A stretch of DNA of 64,000 nt from Paulinella micropora. Its lineage: Eukaryota; Cercozoa; Imbricatea; Euglyphida; Paulinellidae. The stretch covers positions 1 to 64,000 of the forward strand of contig WBZZ01005927.1 in assembly GCA_019918135.1 (NCBI GenBank). Reading direction: 5' to 3'. Of this stretch, positions 48,699 to 57,686 are shown piece by piece; the stretch's first letter is position 1; every line of letters starts with the position of its first letter. A model generated the notes under the pieces. It was not told the DNA's origin, searched no databases, and saw only the letters and a list, made by a program, of their open reading frames with translations. The position numbers and the translations under genes were made by a program.

Positions 48699-50044
48699 GG
48701 GGGGAAGCACACCCCGCCCCTCCCTGTACACGTTCTCAGACGGGGGGCAAGACAGATCGTTCTTAATCCTCCCCCCGCCCCTTCCCGCTCCCTCTCTTAG
48801 TTCTCAGTGCCAAGATTAAAATTTTGTCAGTATTTTTTTTCATCAATTTGTTATTGTACACCGGCGAAGCGCGCCCCTACCCTCCCCTTTCCTCTCCCGC
48901 TCCCGATCCTCAGACGGGGGACTAGACAATTTGTGCTCTCCCTCTGCCCTTTCCTCTCTTAGCTTTCAGTGCTGAAGATTAAAACTTTGTCAACGATTTC
49001 TTTTTATTAATTTTTTTTTGACATTCTTAGCGGCCCCCCCCCCCTCCTTTCATATTTTTCTGACCTTGCGCACGGTGGCCGAGCTATGGCACGGACAGGA
49101 CGCCGTCAAGCTTTAATTCAGCGTATTCCTTTTTGCACTCTCTTGGCGCGAGAGCAGAAGCACAGACGGTGCCAGCCAGGGTTTTAACATAGGCTTACCG
49201 CAGAAACATGACGTGGGCCGGATGCTGCGGCAGCCTGAGGGTGCCGTTTCAAGTGTCAAGTGTGATGCTTTGTCGAGTTTTAATTCAGCGTGGACTTTTC
49301 TTGCAGTTTCTTGGCGCCCCTTTTCCTTCCCCTCTCCCTCTTGTACACCGGCAAAGCGCGCCCCTGCCCTCCCGATTCTCAGACAGTAAGAAAGGGGCGG
49401 GTAGAAGCACATCCCCCTTCTTCTCCCCTTTCTTTTCCTCCCCCCGTCTGTTCCCTTTGTTGTCGGGCTATGACACGGACAGGATGCCGTCGGGCCGGCC
49501 GGGGCCTTTGTCTTCCTAGCACACATAACCACCGCCCATTCATTCGCCGCAGGGTCGTGCTGGAGCACGGTGCCCTGCTCCTTGAGTCCCCGGGCTCAGG
49601 GGGCTCAGAGGGAGGGAAGAAAGAAAAGGGGAGGGGGATGTGCCGCGTGCTACCCTTTCTCTCTCCCAGCTGTCTGCCGGTCTCAGGGAGGTTTGCCTTC
49701 CTAGATTTCAATCCAATCCGATTTGTTTTGGGATACGTTTGCACGCACAAACAAGGGACGAGGGAGGGAGGGGGAGGAGAAAAAGGAAGGGGGAAGAAGG
49801 GGGAGGGGAGTGATTCCCCCGCCCCCCTCCCTCCCCTCTGTTCCCGTCGTCCTCCCCACTTTCATCCCCCCCCCCCGTTTGTTTCTTTGGTTGTCGGGCA
49901 AAAAAAAAATTCCGTAGATCTTTTCATATTTTTCATATTTTTCCGACCTTGCGCACGGTGGCCGAGCCCATGGCACGGACAGGACGCCGTCGGGTCCGGC
50001 CGGGGCCCTTGCCCACCTGTTACATTGACCACCGCCCAACTGTA

Positions 50045-50213
50045 AGTCATTAGCAAGCGTGGCACTAGTCAGCCGGAGACCAGTGCCCTCGAGGGTGCCC
50101 TGCAAGCGTTTACCCCGCAGGTCGAACGTCAGTGAGTCGGAGCGCCACGTCGCGACGGTCGTGAGCACGCCACCAACAAAGGACAACAGTTCTCCGCGAC
50201 TGTCGGTTGGCAT
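50045..50213 (-). pseudogene. Gene relic upstream of the MYND gene
   Basis: The minus strand reads LLSFVGGVLTTVATWRSDSL, then RLQGTLEGTGLRLTSATLAN, which looks coding and is free of repeats, but it runs into repeat DNA at 50,044 and has no clear ATG context. It may belong with the relics at 51,640-52,270 on the same strand; the MYND gene lies between them. Confidence 0.35.
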
Positions 50214-50434
50214 GCGACTTTTTTACCGGTGGCCTGGAACCGCCGGAATTGTTAGAAAATGAGCAACAACAACAACACGCACGGGGGTTGGCCGGGAGGG
50301 GGGGGGGGCGCCCCCCCTTCGTTCCCCGCACACAATTTTTTGGGGGGGGGGGGGCCGTCTCCCTTCTCCGCCCCAAGTTTGTTGGTCTTTTTTCTAACCC
50401 CCTAAATTCTTGCTGCTTAACTTTTTCTGGGGAT

Positions 50435-51544
50435 ATGGCGTCCAGCTACAAGCACCGGTGCTTTAACGTGGGCTGCCCCGCCACCGAGGTTCCGGCACGC
50501 TTCCGCAAGTGCGCCCGCTGCCGCTACGCGACGTACTGCGGCCCGCTGTGCCAGAAAAAAGACTGGCAACGCGCGCACCGCCAGATCTGCCAACCAGACT
50601 CGCAGTTGCTCCGGGAGTGCAAGCGCGTGCGCCAGTTCGTGCGGCGGGTCCACAGGGAGCCCGCGCGGTGGCACGACGAATTTGCGTCCCTGGTGCCGGC
50701 GGGCGATGACAGCAGGCTGGTGTCCGTGCGCTTGGGGGCGAGCCCGTTGAGCCAGCACATTTCCGCGCAGGAGCTGGCGAAGCCCGAGAAGGCCTTCCTG
50801 CGCGAGGCCCTGCAGGGCTACGAGTTTCCGTCTGACCCCGGGGCGTTGGTCGTGGTCATTACTTCGGCGGTGGTAGACATCGCCCAAATGAACAAGCTGT
50901 ACGCGGCCACGGCCGTCCTGACGCTAGGCCCCGTAGCGCCACCGCGGTCACCAGCACCAAAGGTACCACCAGCACCAAAGGTACCACCAGCACCCAAGGT
51001 ACCACCGCCGCCACCGCGGTCGCCACCGCCATCCTCGCAGGTACTACCGCTGCCGTTCCGGCCCTTGTGCTGTGCCGCCTGCGGCCGCGTCGAGACCCAA
51101 TTGTTAAGACTGCGGTCCTGTGGCTCGTGCCACGCCAGGCTCTATTGCGACCGGCAGTGCCAGAGCACGCACTGGCGCGCCGGCCACAAAGAGATGTGCC
51201 ACAGGCCCTCGCTCAGGCAGATCGGGCAGCTGGGCACGGCACAGCGTTATTGGCAGCAGTGCCGGGACGGTGCAACGGAGGACATTGTGGTGCTGCGCCT
51301 GGCCCTGCAGCGCGCAGCGCTGGAACTGGCGTGCGATCCATTCTCGCTGAACGACAGCGCTTCGCCAATGAGCCGGGCGACAGCAGAAGCGTTGAACGAC
51401 TGGCTAGCAGCGCGCCGGGCCTGGCTTGACCGATCGATGGACCCCGGCGCGCTGGACGCCGAGGTGCGCGCCTGGGTGCCGCCCTTGTTGCTGCCCTTGC
51501 TGGACGCGACGGCGGTCTTCTACGACCAGCAAGCAGACTCTTAA
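50435..51544 (+). CDS. Double MYND-finger protein, 369 aa
   Basis: The ATG at 50,435 opens MASSYKHRCFNVGCPATEVP. The first MYND finger spans residues 9-49: C..C, CARC, YC..LC, then KKDWQRAHRQIC. The second spans about 212-256: CAACGRVETQ, CGSCHARLYCDRQCQ, then HWRAGHKEMC. All zinc ligands of the C4-C2HC pattern are present in both. Between them lies a Pro-rich linker with three APKVPP repeats (near 165-200). The C-terminal 110 residues are helical. MYND fingers bind Pro-rich peptides and are common in chromatin regulators, so self-interaction with the linker is possible (inference). A G-run/C-run hairpin lies about 120 bases upstream. Confidence 0.8.
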   Translation: MASSYKHRCFNVGCPATEVPARFRKCARCRYATYCGPLCQKKDWQRAHRQICQPDSQLLRECKRVRQFVRRVHREPARWHDEFASLVPAGDDSRLVSVRLGASPLSQHISAQELAKPEKAFLREALQGYEFPSDPGALVVVITSAVVDIAQMNKLYAATAVLTLGPVAPPRSPAPKVPPAPKVPPAPKVPPPPPRSPPPSSQVLPLPFRPLCCAACGRVETQLLRLRSCGSCHARLYCDRQCQSTHWRAGHKEMCHRPSLRQIGQLGTAQRYWQQCRDGATEDIVVLRLALQRAALELACDPFSLNDSASPMSRATAEALNDWLAARRAWLDRSMDPGALDAEVRAWVPPLLLPLLDATAVFYDQQADS

Positions 51545-51639
51545 CGGATATCACCTCGTTTGGCTCGAAGTGCGAGTTTAGCACGGAAATGTTCTCTGTA
51601 CACACAAGCAAGACAATAAAAAAACACGGTTTAACAGAT

Positions 51640-52270
51640 GGAAAAAGAGCGGTTAGTGACGCACACGAAAAATTCTCCGTGTTTTGCGGTAAGCTTCCCC
51701 CCAGGAAAATGTCGCCAGCGGCGGCGGGTAAAAAAAGTTCGTCCCGGCTGCTGCCCTCAGCCGAGGGTTCTGGCCTGGTCACAACGAAACCGCCGAGGCT
51801 CATGTCACCCTTATTCGGCCGGCCCACAGTCTGTCCCTCGACTCACAGGGCAAACCCCCTCTCCCTACCAGCGGCCTGACTTTTTTTTGTTGTTATACGT
51901 TGAGACGGTGAGCAGGCCCCAAACCCTCCGCTCGACCAGAAGTTTGTAGGTGAACCGTTTGCTGGTTGTTTGCACGGCAAGGAAATTAGACAGAGGCACC
52001 AGATCCTTCTTAACCCCCGGCGGACCCTCCCCCCGCACAAGCTCCCGCCAGCCGGACAAGCAAATTCAATCTCGGCACCAATAGCCTTAATCAACTCCGT
52101 CTCGCGGCCACAGCTTATCCAACTTCAAGTGGAGGGGCCTTGTCTCCTGCGCGCAGATCCATTGTGCTTCGATTTTAAACAGCTGAAAACCTCGGGGAGC
52201 CTCTCCACAGGCATCGAGTTTCTTCTGGCCTGTACCGTTAGTAAACTCTACTTCGAACCCCAGCGCCGGT
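51640..52270 (-). pseudogene. Decayed gene spread over several frames
   Basis: Minus-strand segments that look coding follow one another in different frames: FEVEFTNGTGQKKLDACGEA (near 52,250), ELIKAIGAEIEFACPAGG (near 52,080), WRELVRGEGPPGVKKDLVPL and RFTYKLLVERRVWGLL (near 52,000), and MSLGGFVVTRPEPSAEGSS (near 51,800). No repeats are present. This is an old gene remnant with several breaks; the family is unknown. Confidence 0.45.
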
Positions 52271-54222
52271 CCTTTCTCACCCATTTTTCATATTTTTCCG
52301 ACCTTGCGCACGGTGGCCGAGCCCATGGCACGGACAGGACGCCGTCGGGTCCGGCCGGGGCCCTTGCCCACCTGTTACATTGACCACCGCCCCGTCCATC
52401 CGCCGCAGAGCTGCGCTGGAGCACAGTGCGCAAGATCTGCGGAAATATCTGCGGAAATATGAAAAGTGGAAAAAAAAATATTTTTTGGGATGCGTTTGCA
52501 CGCGCAAACAAGGGACGAGGGGAGGGGGGGGGGTAGCAGGGGACGACGGGAACAGAGGGGAGGGAGGGGGGCGGGGGTGGGAGCACTCCCCTTCTTCCCC
52601 CCTTCTTCTTTCTCCTCTCCCTTCCCCCCCCCCCCCTTTCATTCCCCCCCCGTTTGTTTCTTTGGATGTCAAGCAAAAAAAATTTCCGCAGATCTTTGCA
52701 TATTTTTCTGACCTTGCGCAAGGTGGCCGAGTCATGGCACGGACAGGACGCCGTCGGGGTTGTGAGGCCCTTTCCCCCCTAGCCCAATGACCACCGCGCT
52801 ATCCATCCGCCGCAGGGGGACAGAGGGGAACAGAGGGACGAAAGAGGGGACGGGGATGGAGAGCACACCCCGCCCCTCCCTGTACACGTTCTCAGTGCCA
52901 AGATTAATTTTTTTTCTTTTAGTAATTTCTTTTGGCGCGATTTCTCTTGTACACCGGCGAAGCGCGCCCCTACCCTTCCCTTCCCTCTAGCTCCCCCCTC
53001 CTTCCCTCCTTTCATATTTTTCTGACATTGCGCACGGTGGCCGAGCTATGGCACGGACAGGGTACCGTCGGGGTAGTGAGGCTTCTGTCCTCCTGGCACA
53101 TTGACCACCGTCCATCCATTCGCCGCAGATTGTGCTGGAGCACGGTGCTCTGCTCTTAGTTTTCAGTGCTCGAGTGTACGACCGTCGAGCTTTAATTCAG
53201 CGTAAATTACGTTTTCTTGGCGCGGGAGCGGGAGAGGGGGCAGAGGCGCGCTTCGCCGGTGTACAAAAATCAGCGCAAAAAAAAATCCCTGACAAAGCTT
53301 TAATATTGGACGGAAAAAAGCGCATCCCGCCCCCTTCTCCCCGCCCCCCTTTCTCTTCCTCCCTTTTCCCATCCCCCCGTCTGTTCCCTTTGTTGTCGGG
53401 CAAAAACAATTTGTTTTTCACTGCATATATTCCTGACCTTACGCACAGTGGCCGAGCCATGGCACTGGCAGGGCGCCGTCGGGGCCGGCCGGGGCTTTTG
53501 TCCTCCTAGCGCATTGACCACGAGGAAAAATATGAAAAGTGGAAAAAAAAATTTGGAACGCGTTTGCACGCGCAAACAAGGGACGAAAGGAGGTGAAAAA
53601 AAGAGGGAAGATAGATTAATCCTCCTCCGACCCCTTCTTCTCTCCCCTGAGCTCAGTACCAAGATTACTTTGTCATGGATTTTTTTTAATTTTTTGTACA
53701 TCTCTTAGCGCGCCCCTACCCCTCTCCCTCTCCCACTCCCTGTTCTAAGAAGGGGGCCTAAGACAATTCGTGCTCTCCCCCTCCCCCCCCCCCTCTCTTG
53801 CCTTTTCTTCTCTCCCCTCTACTCCACCCCACCCCCCCTATGCCCGGGAGGCTCAAGGAGCAAGGGAGGGGAAGGGGCGCGCTTTGCCGGTGGCGCAGAA
53901 GCTACAAACAGAATAAATACATGCAACTCCCCCACTAACCCTTTCCCCCTCTGCCGGACGCCTTTCCTCTTACTGACCGGGGGGGGGGCGGGGGAAAGCA
54001 CATCCCGCCCCCTTCTTCCTTTCCCTCGTCTGTTCTCTTTGTTGGGCAATTTTTTTTTCCTCTTTTCATATTTTTCTGACCTTGCGCACGGTGGCCGAGC
54101 TATGGCACAGACAGGACGCCGTCGGGGGTAAGTGGGGGCCCTTGTCCTCCTGGCACATTGACCATCCTCCCCCTTTTTGTTTGGGGGAGGGGGCTAATGT
54201 TTTTTTTTTGCCATCAGTTTTG

Positions 54223-54256
<34 letters not shown>

Positions 54257-54300
54257 ATGGCAGGTGAGGGCGGGTGTGAAGAACTTGTGTCTACGAACAG
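52270..54300. repeat. Dense repeat block D
   Basis: MITE-like cores lie at 52,295, 52,710, 53,025, 53,435 and 54,070; the element at 53,375-53,589 lacks half its core. The short forward core lies at 53,190. A (GA)n run lies at 54,228-54,255. No gene is seen. Confidence 0.8.
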
Positions 54301-54301
54301 C

Positions 54302-55657
54302 CTAAAAAAAAACCTGGCCAGTTTTTTTTTTCTTCTGCCAGAGCTGCAAGTCCCTGTTATTTTGCTGATCGAGCGGCGTCCCGCTAAAGCTCAGGCTCGA
54401 CAGCGCGGGGCTGCCCGCCAGTAGTTCGCACAAGTTCGCGACGCTCGCCACGTTCTCGAGCACCAGCTCGCGCAGGCGCGGCGTCGGGCCCAGGCCACCC
54501 AGGTCCAGCCCAGACGCGCAGTCGGTGATCTTGAGCGTCTGCAGCCTGGGCGCACTGCCGAACCGCAGCTCTGACAGGCCAAGGCAGCCGGACAAAACGA
54601 CTCCTTCGGCCGTGGCCACGGCATGATCTACCTCCGCCAGGAACAAGGCCTTGGTAAAGGTCAGCCAACGCAGCTTAGGAAAGCAACGGAAAAAGTCCGA
54701 AGAGCGCAGCGCCGCGTTAGAGAGTGTCAACGTTTCGACGCACAGCCTGACACTGAGGCCTGCGCACAATCTGTCGTCGAGCATGCCGTAGGCGTCGTGC
54801 CAGGCTAGGTGGCGCAGCTCGGGCAAGCGCGCCAGGCATTCTAGCAGGTCGACCACGTCCCGAGCCCCGAGCGCACCGTACTCGAGGCTCAGGCTTTGCA
54901 AATGTCTCAGGTACCCAAGGACAAGCACGGCGTTCGGGCCCACGGTGTGTGTCGAAGGAAACCGCAGGCTCCTGAGCTCGGAGAGCCCCGCTAGGCTGTT
55001 GGGACAAACGTCACTTCTGCAGTCTGGCAACGACAACGTGCGCAAGCGCGGCAGCAGCCGCAGCAGCGCGTCAAACGTGTAGAAGTCGTGGTACGAGCCT
55101 GTCAGGTCGAGATCCGTTAGCACCGGAAGCTGCGCGAGCCACTCCAGGTCGGGCAGCCAGCCGCACCTAAAGAAGCGAACTCGGCGCAGCCGGGCCAGCA
55201 CGACCAGCGGCGACAGCACGACGCCAGTGATTCGTCGGCAGTACTCGAACGACAGCTGTTGGAGGTTCGTGAGTCCGGCCAGGGCCCGGACGTCGTCGGC
55301 GCGCGCTTCTCTTCTCCAGGACACCAACCGCAGCGAGCGGACGCCGTGCAATGAACCGGCGCACTCCGCCAGCGTCCCCGACCACTCGAACGCCGCGGTG
55401 TCGACCACCGCCTCGGTAATCGAAGAGCCGCGCGCACGCAGCGCGTGCCACGCCGCTGGACGTGGGAGGCAGGGCAGCACCAGCTCCCTGGGCCACCAGC
55501 GGTCGGAGCCCCACAGCCCGCCGCGGCACACTCGTGACAAACGCGGCAATTCTAGGTGCGGCAGAAAGGAAAGCAGCAGCCGGACCACGTCCGCCGACGG
55601 ACTGTCCTGGCTGGCAGCAATTTGCTTGCGCTTTCTACTGCGGTGCGGCCCGTTCAT
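54302..55657 (-). CDS. F-box/LRR protein, 451 aa
   Basis: The ATG at 55,657 (MNGPHRSRKRKQIAASQD) is chosen because the frame upstream is a CT-type simple repeat. Residues about 20-57 read SADVVRLLLSFLPHLELPRL, then SRVCRGGLWGSDRWWP, a clear F-box. LRRs follow to the end (LQQLSFEYCRRITGVVLS, LTDLDLTGSYHDFYTFDA, LQTLKITDCASGLDLGG). The last residues (WQKKKKTGQVFF) derive from a homopolymer stretch, so the original C-terminus may have been different. Likely an SCF-type substrate adaptor, by family knowledge. Confidence 0.8.
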   Translation of the reverse strand: MNGPHRSRKRKQIAASQDSPSADVVRLLLSFLPHLELPRLSRVCRGGLWGSDRWWPRELVLPCLPRPAAWHALRARGSSITEAVVDTAAFEWSGTLAECAGSLHGVRSLRLVSWRREARADDVRALAGLTNLQQLSFEYCRRITGVVLSPLVVLARLRRVRFFRCGWLPDLEWLAQLPVLTDLDLTGSYHDFYTFDALLRLLPRLRTLSLPDCRSDVCPNSLAGLSELRSLRFPSTHTVGPNAVLVLGYLRHLQSLSLEYGALGARDVVDLLECLARLPELRHLAWHDAYGMLDDRLCAGLSVRLCVETLTLSNAALRSSDFFRCFPKLRWLTFTKALFLAEVDHAVATAEGVVLSGCLGLSELRFGSAPRLQTLKITDCASGLDLGGLGPTPRLRELVLENVASVANLCELLAGSPALSSLSFSGTPLDQQNNRDLQLWQKKKKTGQVFF

Positions 55658-55739
55658 CGACAGACTATGGTTGGCTGAGCGAGAGAGAGAGAGAAAAGAG
55701 AGAGAGCGCGCGGGAAAAGCCAAGAGTTACTAGGCGAAG

Positions 55740-56030
55740 ATGCGCGGGAAGGTGAAAAAGGGGGGGGGGGGGAGGGGGACTAGAGCTCTACCTCACTTGG
55801 CCCCCCCCCCCTCCTCCCTTGGCCCCCCCCCTCTCCTTTCCCGTTGCCCCTCCCCCCCCTTTGCGCCGGCCCCCCCCCCCCCCAAACCCCGCAAATTACA
55901 TTGTGGCCAGAAGCTGGGCTGTAAAAAAGAAACAGCTGTTGGGGAGAGGGGAGGGGGGCCGGCGCCAAGAAAAAAAAAAGAACGTTGGCCTCCCCCCCCC
56001 TTTTTTTTAAAAAAAATCACAGCCTCTTCC
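55740..56030. other. C-run spacer with no gene
   Basis: C and G runs of eight or more bases alternate from 55,760 to 56,000, and no convincing frame is present. Confidence 0.6.
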
Positions 56031-56431
56031 ATGGCCTGGAGTTGGCTGCCAGCCATCTTCGACCAAGCTCTACGGCTAGACGCCCCGAATGTAACCTCTA
56101 CGATTATTCAAATGGCAGAGTTTAGGAGGCTGCACGGCCTGCTAGACAAAAGAGATTGGGACAGGGTGAGTAGTATGCGCGTCCTCTGCCGGAATGCTGT
56201 ACGTCAACAGGGAAAGCGCCACAGACCCCTTTGTTTTGTACAGGTTCAATACTCGCCACGACAACACCTGTCCGCAATTGGCGACAGCGAATATGGAAGG
56301 AAATAGTGAGCCCATTTTTCACAATCATAATCGCTGTCAAATTTTTTCTCGCTGCGGACAGTCTAGTTTGTTTCGCCAAATATCTTGTTTTGACAACGCT
56401 TCTTGCGCCGTCGAGTTTTAATTCAGCGTGA
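56031..56431 (+). CDS. Small spliced gene with alternative acceptors
   Basis: The ATG at 56,031 opens MAWSWLPAIFDQALRLDAPN, and exon 1 ends at 56,165 with donor GTGAGTAG. Two acceptors keep phase 0. The stronger (TTTGTTTTGTACAG, ending 56,243) gives a 65-aa product ending at 56,306. A weaker one (GGCGACAG, ending 56,287) joins to IWKEIVSPFFTIIIAVKFFL, a membrane-spanning segment, and stops at 56,431 inside a dispersed repeat core. The unspliced frame is also open to 56,306, so splicing is not proven. The function is unknown. Confidence 0.4.
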
Positions 56432-56439
56432 TTTTTCTT

Positions 56440-57650
56440 GCACTTTCTTGACGCCCCCGCCCGATCGAAACAAACATAGAATTTAAAAGACCGGTGGCCA
56501 GAAAATCCTAGGTTCGAGAGAGGGAAGGGGCAGGGGTGTCGCGACGTCTTTGTGCTCACTGTTCTTCCTGTTGTTTGAATAGTACCGCGCCCGCCACCCC
56601 AGCTCAGCGCGTCGTTGCCGAAGCAGATGTACATTCCCTTTTCTCTGTTCTGTCTTCGAGCGTTTCTTTGTTTGGCTGCCTGCTGGAGTTAGCATGAAAA
56701 AAGCAGAGACATCCAGAGGCGACACTGTCGCTCCCCATGGCACTCGCGGCCATTACAAATGTTCGTAGAAGAGGGAAAGGGCGCGCCAAGAATGTAGTGT
56801 CGTAACTCCTCAGAGCAGCAGCAGGCGGTTCAGAGAGCGAGCGAGGAACACGCATTAAAAGAGTCCGAACAATGCAGGGAATTGTTACTACAGGATTGGT
56901 TGCAAGATTTTGTCAAGCTTTTAATTAAAAAATTCGTTTTTTTTTTGTGCTCTTATCCCCCCCCCCCCAAGGTGTGTGATATGGCTAACAAAGGCAGTTC
57001 TGCCGAAAAAACTCTGCAGCACTGCCCTTTCCGGCCGTATCACTCCCCTGTAGAACAACAAAATTTAGCGCCAAATAAACGGGCCGCTTCGGTATTTTTT
57101 TGCGGAGTTTTTAATGGTCGTTTTTCCGCGCAAAAAAACCGCGCGCCATTTTTTTTTTGCGCAAATGACAAGTTTTTCATAGTACCACCCTTCCCTCCTT
57201 CGGGGGAAAGAGGGAGCGGGAAGAGAAGGGGGAGGGGGAGAGAAGGGGAGCGAGAAGGGGAACGGGAGGGGGAGAGAGAAAGGGCGCCCCTCTCTCCCCC
57301 CTTCTTTTTTCCCTTCTCTTCCCCTTTAAACAAACAAAAAAAGGGGGGGGGGTGAGGGGGGGGGCTTAGCGGAGGCGTTGCATGTATTAATTTTTTTGTA
57401 GATTCTGCGCCCTTCCCCTCCCCCCTTGCCCTTTCCCTGCTCCTTGAGCCCCCCGGGCTCAGGGGGCTCAGAGGGAGGGAAGAAAAGAAAGGGGGGAGGG
57501 GGGGGGGCGCCTCCCCCCTCTCTCTGGGGCCAAATGTTGCGCAAAAGAATGCGCTGAATTAAAGCTCGACGGTCTTACTTGGGGGTGTGCGCTAAGAATG
57601 TAAAAAAAAAAATTAATAAAAAAATCCCTGACAAAGGTTTAATTTTGGCA
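56440..57650. other. Spacer with hairpin element and repeats
   Basis: 56,440-56,900 holds only short doubtful frames. 56,976-57,043 is a hairpin element. 57,190-57,600 is purine- and G-run-rich repeat DNA with the GAGCCC hairpin (57,438) and a reverse short core (57,555). Confidence 0.6.
56976..57043. mobile_element. 68-base hairpin element
   Basis: GTGATATGGCTAACAAAGGC at the left pairs with CTTTCCGGCCGTATCAC at the right. An AAATTTAGCGCCAAAT palindrome remnant lies about 15 bases further right, as expected from the other copies in mirrored order. Confidence 0.6.
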
Positions 57651-57686
57651 CGATTGTGAATTTTTTTTATTATTCCGACCATTGAG

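Larger units (their letters stand above)
45900..50044. repeat. Dense repeat block C
   Basis: Forward short cores lie at 46,440, 46,755, 46,905, 47,535, 49,115 and 49,275, with a TTTGGCGCCAAA palindrome at 46,065-46,076. Two near-complete MITE-like elements are given separately. A block at 47,560-48,150 (CCGCTCTGAGGAGGG, TGTGCCGCGTGCTGCCC, CTAGATTTCAATCCAATCCG) recurs at 41,850-42,450, 49,600-50,040 and 61,490-62,110. No gene is supported; open frames here simply follow the repeats. Confidence 0.8.

Noticed and set aside
41454-54050. Recurrent small frames with PWHGQD- or HGSATVRK-like peptides
   Set aside because: They are translations of the MITE-like core in various frames, without starts or conserved ends.
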